Part shown: positions 1 to 10,252 of the stretch, piece after piece
Position numbering within the stretch: position 1 is the first letter of the stretch
Layout of the letters: each line of letters begins with the position of its first letter
Assembly (NCBI GenBank): GCA_964020085.1
Contig: OZ026599.1
Location: 28,191,329-28,255,328, forward strand
Length of the DNA stretch: 64,000 bases
Reading direction: 5' to 3'
DNA from: Micromussa lordhowensis
Lineage: Eukaryota; Cnidaria; Anthozoa; Scleractinia; Lobophylliidae
Program-made: the position numbers and the translations under genes
The notes under the pieces: generated by a model
Seen by the model: only the letters and a program-made list of their open reading frames with translations
The model's database searches: none
What the model was told of the DNA's origin: nothing

Positions 1-387
1 GGAGAACGTACCTTAGTTGCAAAGCCGTGCATGCATGGCTTCCTTTTAAAACGTTTATATTGAACTTGTTTTAGTTTTATTTTTGCCCGCCCAGAGGCCA
101 AAACCCCAGGAGGCATTAATAGGACCCCCCGCGTATAAGGAATGTGAAATATTGGTGTAGTATCGGTAGTGTGCGAATCGAGCCCGATTTGAAGAAACTA
201 GGCGCGCACGGCGGTCCCGGTTAATTTTTCAGTGGGCTCGCAAGGCAACTCTGGATAATTCTTGCGGCCACGAGGACGAGGAGAGGTATCGCGTTCGCGA
301 GGATGCAAGAAAGTAATGAATAGTTCCATTGATTTCTTAGCGGCCTGTAAGCGATCCCAAAAAGTGAATAGCTCTTATCGCAGTTAT

Positions 388-472
388 CAGCGGTTTGACA
401 TGCAAACGAGGCGAAAGGGTCAATACTGCATTGTATTGACCCTTTAGTCTCGTTTGTGTGCCGCTCTAAACA
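388..472. repeat. Small palindromic element
   Basis: An inverted repeat is centred near 429. The inner arms read AAGGGTCAATAC and GTATTGACCCTT around a six-base loop. The outer arms (GCAAACGAG near 402 and CTCGTTTG near 449, then CGG/CCG) are imperfect. It resembles the foldback elements found later in the window. Nothing else is recognisable in positions 1-736; a 61-residue open frame at 262-447 overlaps this palindrome and has no family features. Confidence 0.6.
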
Positions 473-736
473 AAGGAATATTTGACAGCGGGCTCAACTC
501 CGATAACAGCTATTGCTACAGTACATGAACTGAATACATTTTCATAATAATTAGATAGCACAGTTTTCTTATTGCGCATGAAATTTTTTGCGGCATCCTG
601 TAGTTTAATTCAATAGCCTGGAAGCATAAAAATAAACGTATTTTGTAATAAAAGTTGTGCATTTCATTACATAATAAACGTGGCATCCAAAGCGGGGACA
701 GATTTAGTCAGAACTATTACTAGTTATCTATTTTTT

Positions 737-1370
737 TTATTTATTTATTTTTTGAGGTTCAAAAGGTACTAAAAAAGATAGAAAACTAGGAAATCGTTCT
801 ATTTCTGGGAGTACTTCCTTTGTTTTGCAGGACCATATGTAATATCTTGCAACAAGGAAATAAAAGAACTGCTTTGCGTTAGATAGGGTGTCCGACCTCA
901 GGCCAATTATTATATCGGGAGTGGAAATATTGGATTTTAGTTTTATTTGGTTTTCGGCCAACCATTTAATTTTATAAAGCCCTACCAAAAACAAGACGTC
1001 TTGCTACACGACCAAAATAAATGAAAAATGGACTCTCGGTTCTACAAAAGGTACAAATATTGTTTTCTCTAATGCCTATTTTATTTAGAAAATCATTTGT
1101 CGGTAAACCCCCGTGAAGTAGTTTAAACTGAAAAATAATTAATTTGGTAGCTTAAGTGCTGCAGAAAGGGAGTTTGCAAACCATCTCCCAATCAATTGTT
1201 TTGGAGCACTGAAAGCTGCAGTCGACACACCATTTCTCTTGGCTTTTCCTAGGGCTGCTCTGTTTAGCACTGACTAGCTTTTCGTATGCCAATCTATTGG
1301 ATTTAGGAGCTTTTATGAAGTTTTCTACTGAAGTTTCTGTTATTTTCATTTTGGTTTTCTCTGGCATTCT
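737..1370 (-). pseudogene. L1-like retrotransposon, C-terminal ORF2 remnant
   Basis: Read on the minus strand, three neighbouring pieces resemble the C-terminal part of L1-type ORF2 proteins. The piece at 1152-1367 includes RLAYEKLVSA and KWCVDCSFQCS. The piece near 1000-1140 reads FQFKLLHGGLPTNDFLNKIG and then a CTFC zinc-knuckle-like motif. The piece at 737-994 includes FYFLVARYYIWSCKTKE. They lie in the correct order for one element but in different frames with stops between them, so this is a dead copy. It continues, with an inverted block, into 1675-2850. The family call rests on motif order read by eye. Confidence 0.7.
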
Positions 1371-1674
1371 TTAACAATTTTATGCAGAGTACCACACCGT
1401 GATAAACAAGAAAATTTGTTTGACGTCGAAGCGTTCCTTTCATTCAGTGAAAGATAGCAAGTTATGTTCGTATTTCATTAAATGGCTTACGTTTAGTATT
1501 CCTTTGGAAGACCATGATTTGTAATAAATGGGTTTATTCCAATTCTCACAAGTGAATTTTGCCAAAGAGGTTATGGAAGTTATGTCATTGTCATAACTGA
1601 TTTCTGACCACATTTTTAGAATTTCTGTTGTAAAGGCGCCTAATGTTTGATATACTTTGCCAAGTCATTTTTGT

Positions 1675-2060
1675 TGAGGTTACCCTTAAAGATAACAACC
1701 CCACCGAAGTCGTGCAACTCGAAACTACAGCGAAAAATTACTAAAGGTTAGAAATTGCTTTAGCTGCTGGGAATACCGTCGTCTAAGCCTGTTGGGGAAA
1801 ATCGCCTCTCAGCTTGTTTATATTCTATCACCGTTGCCAACAAACCATGCTGCTCTAGATGAGGTTAAAAACATTTTCTACAGCTTTCTCTGGAGTGGAA
1901 GGGGGGACAAAACTAAGCAAGATGTGATGATCAAGGATGATCGACATTAAATCTTTCAATAAAGCGCTCAAATCAACATGGGTCAAAACGTATTTAGACA
2001 ATGATAATCATGGTAAATGGAAATTATTCTTTGATTTCGTGCTAACCATGGGATCGGACT
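1675..2060 (+). pseudogene. L1-like retrotransposon, inverted internal block
   Basis: On the plus strand the translation reads SLLGKIASQLVYILSPLPT, then NIFYSFLWSGRGDKTK and later STWVKTYLDNDNHGKWKLFF. This is the region that follows the reverse transcriptase core in L1-type ORF2. Its neighbours on both sides (737-1370 and 2150-2850) are on the minus strand, so this segment has been inverted relative to the rest of the element. It contains frameshifts and stops and is not functional. Confidence 0.65.
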
Positions 2061-2149
2061 AAATCCAGACACCTAAGACCTTAACTTTGTCTGTAGCCCA
2101 TTTTAAATCCTATTTAAATCCTTTGTCGGGAGATAATTTATCTTGACGC

Positions 2150-2850
2150 CCAGCGCAAGCCCCAATTCAGAGAATTTATGTTTTCTTTTTGTTAAGCCGC
2201 AAGCCAGATATCGCACGGAAAAGCTCTACATCGAGTAAAGCAGATGTAAAGGATTTTTTGAGCCACCTAAAATCATAGTAATATCGTCAGCATATTGACT
2301 GATCTTGATTTCATTTCCACACACACTGATCCCTTTTATATCTTTGTTACCTGGTATTTTGTTGGCTAATATTTCTGCGCAGAGGATGAAAATATAAGGG
2401 GAAAGGGGGCAGCCTTGTCTGACTCCTCTTTCAGCGGTGAAGAAATCATATTAAGTGCGCAGCTTTCTATCAGTTACGGTAGTACAATTCGATCCAGCTT
2501 ATTAATGACGATCCGAAAGAAAGAACTTACCGTTTTCCATATAAAAGACCATTCTACCGTGTAGAACGCTTGTTCGATCGAAATCTAGAAACATTAACAG
2601 TCCGGGAATATTATGAGCAGCGTGTGGTTAATTAAGCCATCGATTAATCTTTAATGTTTTCACCAATAAATCTTCCTTTGACATGTTTGAGAAAACTGGT
2701 TTGGTCACTATTTATGAGTTTTGGAAATACATTTTGGAGTCGATTTGCAATGGTCTTAGCCGCTATTTTATAGCGGGAGTTCAATAGAGTAATTCATGGT
2801 CGCCAGTTTTTAACAAAGTGAAGTTCTGCTTTTTTTTGGTTTAAGTTTAA
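2150..2850 (-). pseudogene. L1-like retrotransposon, reverse transcriptase core remnant
   Basis: The minus strand encodes FFTAERGVRQGCPLSPYIFI near 2390-2447, followed by ISQYADDITMIL near 2270-2300. These are the conserved reverse transcriptase blocks of non-LTR elements, including the YADD catalytic box. Upstream of them (2450-2500) a frameshifted SSLISWIELYYR matches the preceding segment of the same domain. The frames are interrupted, so it is a relic. It belongs with the pieces at 737-2060. The stretch 2851-3150 is low-complexity AT-rich sequence in which I recognise nothing more. Confidence 0.75.
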
Positions 2851-3186
2851 TTGTCCCACGTCTTTGACTTATTGAGAATTTTCCTTCTGTATAAGCGTAG
2901 TTAATTGTTTCCGAGATTTCATTCCAGAAAGACTTTCGCATTGTCTGAGCTGGCAAATTCATTTTAATTTGGTGGATAGCCTGCAAAATTACTGAGATTG
3001 TAGACTTATTGTATTTCTTTATTTTTTTTTTGCAGGGAAGAATGCATGATTGTCAATTTGACAATGCTGGACAAAGATTATCACTTCTCGATAGCAAAAC
3101 TGATGACAGCAATTAATTTTTTTTTTAGATTTGGGTGACCAATAGACTTCGTCACTCAGTTAGACTGCTAACAAATAAAGGGGGCA

Positions 3187-3223
<37 letters not shown>

Positions 3224-3229
3224 TATTAC

Positions 3230-3655
3230 AAGATAATTTGGTTTTATCAACTGGGTTGATAATGTGAATTGTCCACCGTAAAGAGATTCGGAAGCTGACG
3301 TTTCGAGCGTTAGCCCTTCGTCGGAGCGAATCAAGGAATTGTGGGTTGTGTGTGGTTTATATACAGACATATGGAGCTACGCTATTGGTTGGTGCCTGGC
3401 AAAGTGAAAAACAACAGAATGAATTAGTTGAATGAAAAGCGTTCGTTGATACCGTGAGGATTAAGAGTGCCGATTTGAAAAATAAATCTTTGTTCAAGAG
3501 TTTTGCGGCTTTCTGTGCTTCCTTGATGTAGGGAGAGGCCGCAGACTGCCATATGTTGCTTAGAATGATTCGGCAGATTAAAGTGTCTAGTGACCGGTTT
3601 AGAAGCGTCTTTATCGTCTTTCTCTACGTCGCGAAGGTGTCCTCGGAAACGGTCG
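3230..3655 (-). mobile_element. Penelope-like element 3' end with hammerhead-like repeat
   Basis: On the minus strand, 3655 down to 3424 encodes the tail of a Penelope-like retroelement protein: FRGHLRDVEKDDKDASKPV, HFNLPNHSKQHMAVCGLSLH, then LEQRFIFQIGTLNPHGINER and a stop at 3424-3426. This is the C-terminal GIY-YIG-type region of such elements, and the frame is broken upstream near 3650. Downstream, 3345-3230 (minus) holds a terminal-repeat-like segment. It has a hammerhead-like core at 3290-3329 (CCGACGA, a short GGGC/GCTC stem, then CGAAACGTC) and a TTATCAAC/GTTGATAA hairpin. A second copy of this non-coding part lies at 57933-58035. Confidence 0.7.
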
Positions 3656-3727
3656 CCCTATCAGTTAAGATTCTCATGATCATGCCTCTTGTTCCAACTC
3701 AACCGAAATATTTCACATGTTTCCAAG

Positions 3728-4033
3728 TTACAGTAGACTGCCGCTTGTGAGCCCTAGGCTTGAACAACTTCGTAAGGATGGGCTGATAAGCGGGGAGTGG
3801 GGCTTACATCCGAGGGGGCTTATAACCAGATTAAAAAAAAAATTTTCGAAACGAGCTATAAGCTATGCGCTATGAGCTTTAAAACATCATTCAAAATTCA
3901 TCATTTAAAACAAGAGCTAGAGGGGCGCTTATATCCGGGCCGGGGGGGACTTATAACGCGATGTAATTCTTGGTTTCCAGGTAGATGGGTCTATAACCGG
4001 TGGAACTTAGCTTATAAGCGGCAGTTTACGGTA
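3728..4033. repeat. MITE-like element with GCCGCTT/AAGCGGC ends
   Basis: The left end reads AGTAGACTGCCGCTTGTGAG. The right end reads CTTATAAGCGGCAGTTTACG, an imperfect inverted match. The interior repeats GGGGCTTA/GGGACTTATAA-type phrases (near 3798, 3822 and 3947). There is no coding content beyond a spurious 82-residue frame. Confidence 0.6.
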
Positions 4034-4344
4034 CTTTCGCTGTAAATTACGAGAATAAAGAAACGCTTTCTTTGTAGTTTGAATGGTTCCAATATTGACA
4101 TTATCATAGCACAGCACGCGCTCCAGAATTGATAAACTCTTTTATGACGATAAACTCTCTTTTATGACATAATTTTTCACATGGTTTTCCGTCGCGAAAC
4201 GAGTTTCACGGTGAGTTGCGTTAACACGAAAACGTTTTGGATTTACGCGTTTCTTACATTAATTTCAGAAGCAGCCTTGCTTGCTTCAGGAAATACCAAC
4301 AAAGAAGGTAAGTTTTGTCAATCTAACAAATTAAATAAAAATTA

Positions 4345-4520
4345 CATTCGATCTTCTAGTTTACGACCACCTCTCGTAAGCGACCACCGGCTTTCCTCGG
4401 CGAAGGGTTTCCAAAATACCAAAAGTTCCAAGTCAAATCCTTATATTTCGAGCCTCTTGTCAGCGACCACCTCTCATAAGCGACGGCGACCACTTTTAGA
4501 GTTAAAAGTTTGAAATTTTC
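4345..4520. repeat. Repeat built of CGACCACC/CTCGTAAG phrases
   Basis: The phrases CGACCACCTCTCGTAAGC, CGACCACC and CGACCACCTCTCATAAGC recur within 150 bases. This creates a 110-residue open frame (4181-4513) that I do not accept as a gene. The stretch 4521-5030 contains nothing I recognise. Confidence 0.5.
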
Positions 4521-5030
4521 TTCTGTTTTTAAGCTCCCGTGTCATTAACAGATGTGTCATTAACAGAGACTGCCTGCTCAAGCTGACCTTTCAACTTTTC
4601 GTTTCGACGGTCTTTTCTATTGCTCAACACATTCAGTTAACTGAAATGCACTGCAAAGACAGCATCCGAAAAGCACTGATGTCCTCAAATTCTGTCAGTA
4701 TGCATTTGTAACATATAGTAAGCTTTGTGTGATATAAGTTGACCCTTTCGCTCCCAAGATTTCAATACGAATTCTCCTGTCTGTAATTCATTACTCGTTT
4801 TATTAGTTCTGATAATTTGGTGTTAAATATAATCAAACAAGATAGTTTACATGTAGTTATTTGCCCTTGTTCTTACTACTAATATTGTGAGGAGAAAATA
4901 CTTATTGGTCACACCTGGGGAGTACACGTTTTTACACTTTAACATTATTTTGTCATTGGGCAAGAAATTACTGGTCTAGCAAGGTCTTAAATTATCGTCC
5001 TGGTTTTCATTTTATGTCATTTCTATTTTT

Positions 5031-5260
5031 ACAATAACTGCAGAAATTCTTGCGCGCTCATTGGCTAATTTTCATTGTCAATAAGCGGACAGACACATGA
5101 ATATATAATTTATGCGATGCGTCAACCAGCGATAGCGGACAATTTGACGATTTGTTATCGTTTTCCATGTGTCTGTCCTGTTATTGACAATGAATTTCGA
5201 CATAACATTGTCAAAGTAGTCTGCGGAGCTAGTTTGGCAATGTTATGACGAAATTTATGA
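5031..5260 (+). repeat. Dispersed repeat family C, copy 1
   Basis: This copy shares long stretches with the reverse complement of 31785-32105. Shared phrases are CTGCAGAAATTCTTGCGCGC, GCGGACAGACACATGAAT, TGTCTGTCCTGTTATTGA and the arm AATTTCG.CATAACATTG.CAAA, which is itself inverted around 5225. Both copies look like foldback elements without coding capacity. The stretch 5261-6265 downstream has several AATAAA/TTTATT hexamers that could serve the 3' end of the gene at 6266-7315, and otherwise nothing I recognise. Confidence 0.65.
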
Positions 5261-6265
5261 TTAATAATAATATACATGAAAATATTACTCGATTCTGACT
5301 GGCTGAGAACAGTGCAGTTTTTCCTTAACACAGTGCAGAAAAGAGGTAATTGAATGGAAAAAAGGTAATAAAGCAAGCATTCTGATTGGTCAATGAACAA
5401 AGAAGTTCACAGATAGCCAATCAAATCTTTTGTTTTCAAATCAAGCGCGCGTTTACCCCCGCCTTAAGGGCCGAAGCAGACCCACCAGAAAGTGTAACTC
5501 GCCTGAATTCCTCTAAACCGCCTCCAGGAACAAAGAGACTTAAAAATAACGCAATTCAAACATAAGGTAAGCCACTTTTATTTAGATCAATTTCTACACA
5601 TTTAGAGCAATTTTTGAAGCATACATACAATTTTTGAAGCATACATTGTCTTTTCAACGGCTAAAATTGTAACGCAGTCGCCAACAGGCATAACGTCACG
5701 TATTAATCGTATTTAACGTCTGAGCCGCCTGTGGAACAACAGGCAAGATAACGGATTGTTAATCTGTGTGAAATGATCGGCGTGGTAGATAATGACAATG
5801 TCTTGATCCATTTGGTGCAAGCACATATCAAATGTTACAATAAATAAGAGTAAAATGATCAAAAACTGTCTCAAAAAAGTAAAACAGGATTAAATGAAAG
5901 TATAACTAGTCAAAAAGGAAAAATGGTAAAATAAACGATGGAATTTATATTTCTATTTTATACCTAAATAAAATCTTTTATATTAAAACTGCGGGACTAG
6001 TGTGAGCTTCTCATAAATTGGTTAACAGTTACAAGAGTAAGTGAATAAATAAATAAGTAGGTAAAAGTTTTATTTAATCGCGATAAGGATTTACTAGCTT
6101 TGCAGCTTGTGGGTCGCGAGTAGATAAAACAATTCAATAAATTAAATATATAAATGAACACCAGTTACAGGACGAGGCTTAAGAACCTTACTTATGATCA
6201 AAGGAAGAGAAAGGAAATGACTTTCAATTTTTGGAACATTTTGAACGTCCGAAAGCACGAGAAGG

Positions 6266-7315
6266 TCAAAAATCACTCAGCAAATGCTTGTATGGGATAA
6301 TGGGTTGATGGCGATTTACATCGGCACAATACGACCTCGAGTGCAGACTAAGGTGGGTCTTTGCATTTTCGAGTAATTTTTCAAATATCACGTGACTTCT
6401 TAGCATTTCAGGGGCCTCCCGCTTGAAGTTCTCGACAAATTCCCGGGATATGTTAGTCATGTTCCGCCGATTCGTTTCACCATGCCTACGGTGTAAACTA
6501 TTGCCACCAGTGACTGGAGCAAAGATGAGTGCTTGGCCACCAAATTTGACTTCGACGGCGATCAAAGCTTTCCTATTACTGCAAAAAGCACATTCTCTTT
6601 CATTTTGTGTCGGATAGGGAAGGATATGTTCAATAGCTTTGTGATGGAAAGCGTTAAAGAGTGCGTCGAAAAGCACAGTGGGAAGGACTAGTGCCGTTTC
6701 GTTTATACCACAAAACTTTCTTCTGAGTTTAATTATAAAGTCTACTCCATGGTGAATCTTGTAATCCAACACACCCACCACCGGTTCGTAATCTAACAGC
6801 CAGGCCTCCACGGCGCGGAAAGGCGACAGTGTTTTCATGTCGGCAGGAGTAAATTTGTTGTACGTGAGAGTTGTGTCGTCGTTTAGAAATATGTAGTAAT
6901 GATAGCCCGGTCTTCTGTCCATTGCGGCAAAGAAAAGTACATTTCGTCCAGATGCAAACCGAGTATTGGAATCAAACAAGTAACTCACATGTGACTGATT
7001 GTTTTCTCGGCATTTTGCTCGGAAACTCAGCACTATCACATCACAGTTGCAGGTCTGTGGATCGCCAATCTGAGAGGATGAAGCCAAGTATGGAGGAAGA
7101 CATTGCTCAGTTTCCGTGAGATAAACAAATGGCTTTCTAGTGGGCAACTCATTGCTTCTTTCTACTGCATATTTGCGAAATAGAGCTGACGAAACAACGT
7201 CGATCCTTTCGCTAAAGGCTGCGATTTCGTACATGTTGTTCACATGTGCAATCAAACCGACGATTATGATGGCACTAACGGCCACTATAACTAGAAAAAT
7301 ACCCTTTAACTTCAT
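6266..7315 (-). CDS. Type II membrane protein, glycosyltransferase-like (unassigned family)
   Basis: This is an intronless 349-residue protein. The start ATG at 7313-7315 is followed by a four-residue cytoplasmic tail and one hydrophobic anchor (about residues 5-25), the layout of a Golgi type II enzyme. Residues 88-100 (TCNCDVIVLSFRA) resemble an opening beta strand. Residues 141-150 (YIFLNDDTTL) look like the metal- and nucleotide-sugar-binding DxD-type motif of GT-A glycosyltransferases. Several cysteines (72, 89, 91, 102, then CAFC near 240) and NxS/T sites (NQS, NET, NMT, NIS) fit a lumenal domain. I do not recognise a named family, so substrate and reaction are unknown. Conserved-looking aromatic stretches and full-length openness argue for a real gene. 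No clear TATA box was found in 7316-7480. Confidence 0.62.
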   Translation of the reverse strand: MKLKGIFLVIVAVSAIIIVGLIAHVNNMYEIAAFSERIDVVSSALFRKYAVERSNELPTRKPFVYLTETEQCLPPYLASSSQIGDPQTCNCDVIVLSFRAKCRENNQSHVSYLFDSNTRFASGRNVLFFAAMDRRPGYHYYIFLNDDTTLTYNKFTPADMKTLSPFRAVEAWLLDYEPVVGVLDYKIHHGVDFIIKLRRKFCGINETALVLPTVLFDALFNAFHHKAIEHILPYPTQNERECAFCSNRKALIAVEVKFGGQALIFAPVTGGNSLHRRHGETNRRNMTNISREFVENFKREAPEMLRSHVIFEKLLENAKTHLSLHSRSYCADVNRHQPIIPYKHLLSDF

Positions 7316-8127
7316 TCTGTGGAGTTCAGTTTAAAACGAGCCGGCTCGCACGAAATTGAAAATAAAGAATATAGATGAAATTAAACTAAATTATTGTCGC
7401 TTATCTAACATCACTAAGTAACCATTGCTACATCATTTGGGCCGTTAAATCGCTTTAGACGAAACTGGCGCTCAGTTAAAACCTCTAGGTAGCCACAAAC
7501 TCACGCTACTTTAAAAAAATGGAGTTGAGATAACAAAGATTAAGCCATTGCAAAAGGCGTCTAGTTGAAGTTTAGCCGTTTTTCTTATTTTGGTAATAAA
7601 TTTATGCCTACGGGTTTGTATAAATGTTAATTTTTAGGTCATTTCCGCCAGAATTTAACTAAACATTTGCATAACAAGCGCGGGGTTTTCTTATGCTTAA
7701 TGCAGCTAACAACAGTCTCCAACCTTTCCAGTGAGCTTATGCCATGATTCGCTCTTTACTGGGACATGGTACAATGATGTTCACTCTAGTTACTGGGCAT
7801 TTGTGAGTGAAAACCTTCGATACAAAAATCCCTGAATTGGCGTAATGCAACTGCCTTGCATCTCATGGCGAACTCATTTAAATAAAAGAGTTCTTGTAAA
7901 AGACTTTGGTGCAAACAAAAAAACAGGCTAGATTTAAACGGTAGAAGTAAAGAGTCTATGTATTTATGTTAGCTACATATATAGTGGCCTGTTGAAGAAC
8001 AACATGCCACGACTTTATTTTAGTGATTTTTACTTGCTATACGATACATCAGTTTGGAATAGTTTACAAGCAGCATCTAGATCAATACTTACTGAAAGCT
8101 TATTCAGAAATGAAATGAATATGCAAG
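7316..8127. other. Intergenic stretch, nothing recognised
   Basis: This is the upstream flank of the minus-strand gene at 6266-7315. It is AT-rich with short frames only. I see no repeat arms, RNA gene or coding exon that I can support. Confidence 0.5.
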
Positions 8128-9560
8128 TTTAATAAGTCGCGGCGCCATTTTGAATATTTAATTAATGACATATTTTGCGGAAAGTTCATGGACACGTCGT
8201 CAACATGGCCGACATTGAACCAATTTGTTCGCTGTACAAAGTGGTAATTTGACACGAGGCCTGACCGTGTTTCTCGGTAAGCTTCATTTAATTTAAATGT
8301 AACTGCTTTAAATATTTGTGTAGCAGAAGATAAGTAATAATTCTGCTAGTGCAAGAACTGTTCAGTTAGTAAAACCTTGAACGATAACTCCTCTTTTGAC
8401 CTACGCGAGAGCCTTGTCGGGCGGTCATTTTAATGCCACGCAACGCATAAACTTGGAAATTCAAACGTTCTCAATGACAAAACGAAGAAAACTGTCGAGC
8501 TTTAAGTTCAAAGAGGCTAAGGACACTCTAGATCCAGGAAAATGCTGTCATGATCATTCGACTCGTTTCTTCTTTAAAATAAACTTCTCGACTCCTATTC
8601 GTCCTGGTGTTAAAAAAAATAAACTGGTTATACTGGTTTACGTATGACGTAAGCGCATGGAAGTGAGGTCATTTCATCAAGTGCTAAACACGTGGAAAGA
8701 AGGTAAAGTTCAATCATTTTGTGCTGTACTGAGGACATGCAGAATATTTCAGAAATCCAACAGCCCGACGAACAATTTACATGTATTGAGGGACTGAGTG
8801 GAGCACTGACACGTCAGCTTTCCCCAAGCAGTTTTCTTTCATAAACAAGAATGCTTAAAGTAATGTTGAAAAGCCTCTTGAAGAGGGTTACAAGTGTTTC
8901 TATGAGAATTATCTATTTGGCATATTTTGCTTATTGGAGGATAACAAAGTACATGTAAGGCGAAGTGTTATAGATCTTAGAGAAAGAGTGACGGGCCTCA
9001 GTGTGTTATGAATATACTATCGCTATCGTAAACTATTAAGCTAGGTGTTCTTGTCCAGCAGGGGAGATGGTTACTGCAAAATGTAATCAAATTAAAGGAT
9101 CTTACTTTCCCCAAAGTCGGAGCACGGACAGAAAACCCATAACAGTGGCACAAACCCAGGACCCAGGATATATGCTAGCTATATACTGATATAGAGACAA
9201 GGCGGTTAGTCGAAATAAAATGCATGTACAGTCATGTATTTTTATAGAAATCGAGTTCATTCCTTAAGCCCTGTTTTCCTCTCTTCTTATTCGTTGGAGC
9301 CATAATTTCTTCATATGTCTTGCGCTCAGTATCGTGTGATAAGTCACACATCCCCGTACGAATTACACAAAGGAACAGAGCAATTGCGACCCTAACAAAA
9401 AGATAATCTTCTAAGCTATTGTCTCTTGTAATATTTATGCGGTGCAAAGAAAGATACTGACCTTTCTTAGACTCTTCTTTCTTTTAATGAAATCAGGCTT
9501 ATATAACAGGTTAGACAGCGTTTACTAAATAATCAAAATGGCGCCGCGACTTAATAAAAG
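8125..9560. repeat. Element of about 1.4 kb with GTCGCGGCGCCATTTTG ends
   Basis: The left end TTAATAAGTCGCGGCGCCAT (8128 on) is matched in inverted form by AAAATGGCGCCGCGACTTAA ending at 9555, with few mismatches over about 30 bases. The interior holds a copy of another repeat (8540-8690, see next entry) and no intact protein. Short frames at 8396-8647 and 9232-9447 show no family features. Confidence 0.55.
8540..8690 (+). repeat. Dispersed repeat family D, copy 1
   Basis: It shares GACTCGTTT.TTCTTTAAAATAAACTT, AACTGGTT.ACTGGTTTAC and GACGTAAGCGCATGGAAGTG with 28585-28800, in the same orientation. The second copy is longer, with extra GACTCG phrases. Confidence 0.6.
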
Positions 9561-9810
9561 CGTGTTCTATGATTTCTTGGAGACGTTTGCGTCATTCGAT
9601 CACTTCCGGCTCATATCACACGAACAATTTTGAGGGTCACATGACAACTTCCATAATTGAGCTCTATTTTTTTTTTGCTTTTTGCATATATCCAAGTCTC
9701 TCATAAGCAAGTAGGTACAAAAAGTCGCCTCATGAGCTCTATTTCATTTATTCAGTGATAGCCAAAACTTTGATTCAGACGTCATGATAATTCCTAGCTG
9801 TATAATTTTA

Positions 9811-9998
9811 ATAGGCCATTTCCGAGTTCCCCTGTGCCTCTGTTTCAAAACGAGTCTAAGTGCGAAACCATTCAAATGAAAATAAGTTTGTTTTGCATGA
9901 AAATGAACCTGTAGACGGAACTCATTTTCGTATGAATGGTTTTTCACTTAGACTCGTTTTGACCCGGAGGCAAGAGGGGAACTCGGACATGGCCTATT
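9811..9998. repeat. MITE family A, copy 1
   Basis: The ends ATAGGCCATTTCCGAGTTCC and the inverted GGAACTCGGACATGGCCTAT match two other copies, at 21981-22157 and 31621-31774. The interior is a foldback of GCCTCTGTTTCAAAACGAGT and a central (A)CTCATTTTCGTATGAATGG block. It is a non-coding element of about 190 bp. Confidence 0.75.
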
Positions 9999-10084
9999 AA
10001 TCTTGACCGAAATTTATAAAAAAGATATAAATATTAAGTTTTCTTTGATTCTAGATCGGTTGTCCTGGTATATCTTCGAACACA

Positions 10085-10252
10085 AAAAAATCCTTTCCGC
10101 CTAATAAGCACTCTGCCTTCGTCTAACATTTCTCGATGGTGACTTCAGCGCTAGCAACCAATCAGAACGCTCGGATTTACCCAAGACTACCTTGCCATTT
10201 AATAAAAGGCAGCACGGTTAATTCTAACCACGTCGAATCGTTACTTGTAACG
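10085..10252 (+). promoter_or_regulatory. Core promoter and 5' UTR of the sulfotransferase gene
   Basis: The sequence just upstream of the start codon contains TTAATAAAAGGCA (about 10199-10211), a TATA-like box about 45 bases before the ATG. The same block, TTTACCC..AAG.TAC/TTTGCCAT, ATAATAAAAGGCAG, CACGTCGAATCGTT, CTTGTAACG ATG, recurs upstream of the duplicated exon at 11466. A further partial copy of the start of this block lies at 10622-10700. Strong matching of the two copies around the TATA-like box shows that the duplication carried the promoter with it. Confidence 0.55.

Noticed and set aside
4181..4513. 110-residue open frame on the plus strand
   Set aside because: It is generated by the CGACCACC repeat phrases, with no start context or conserved motif.
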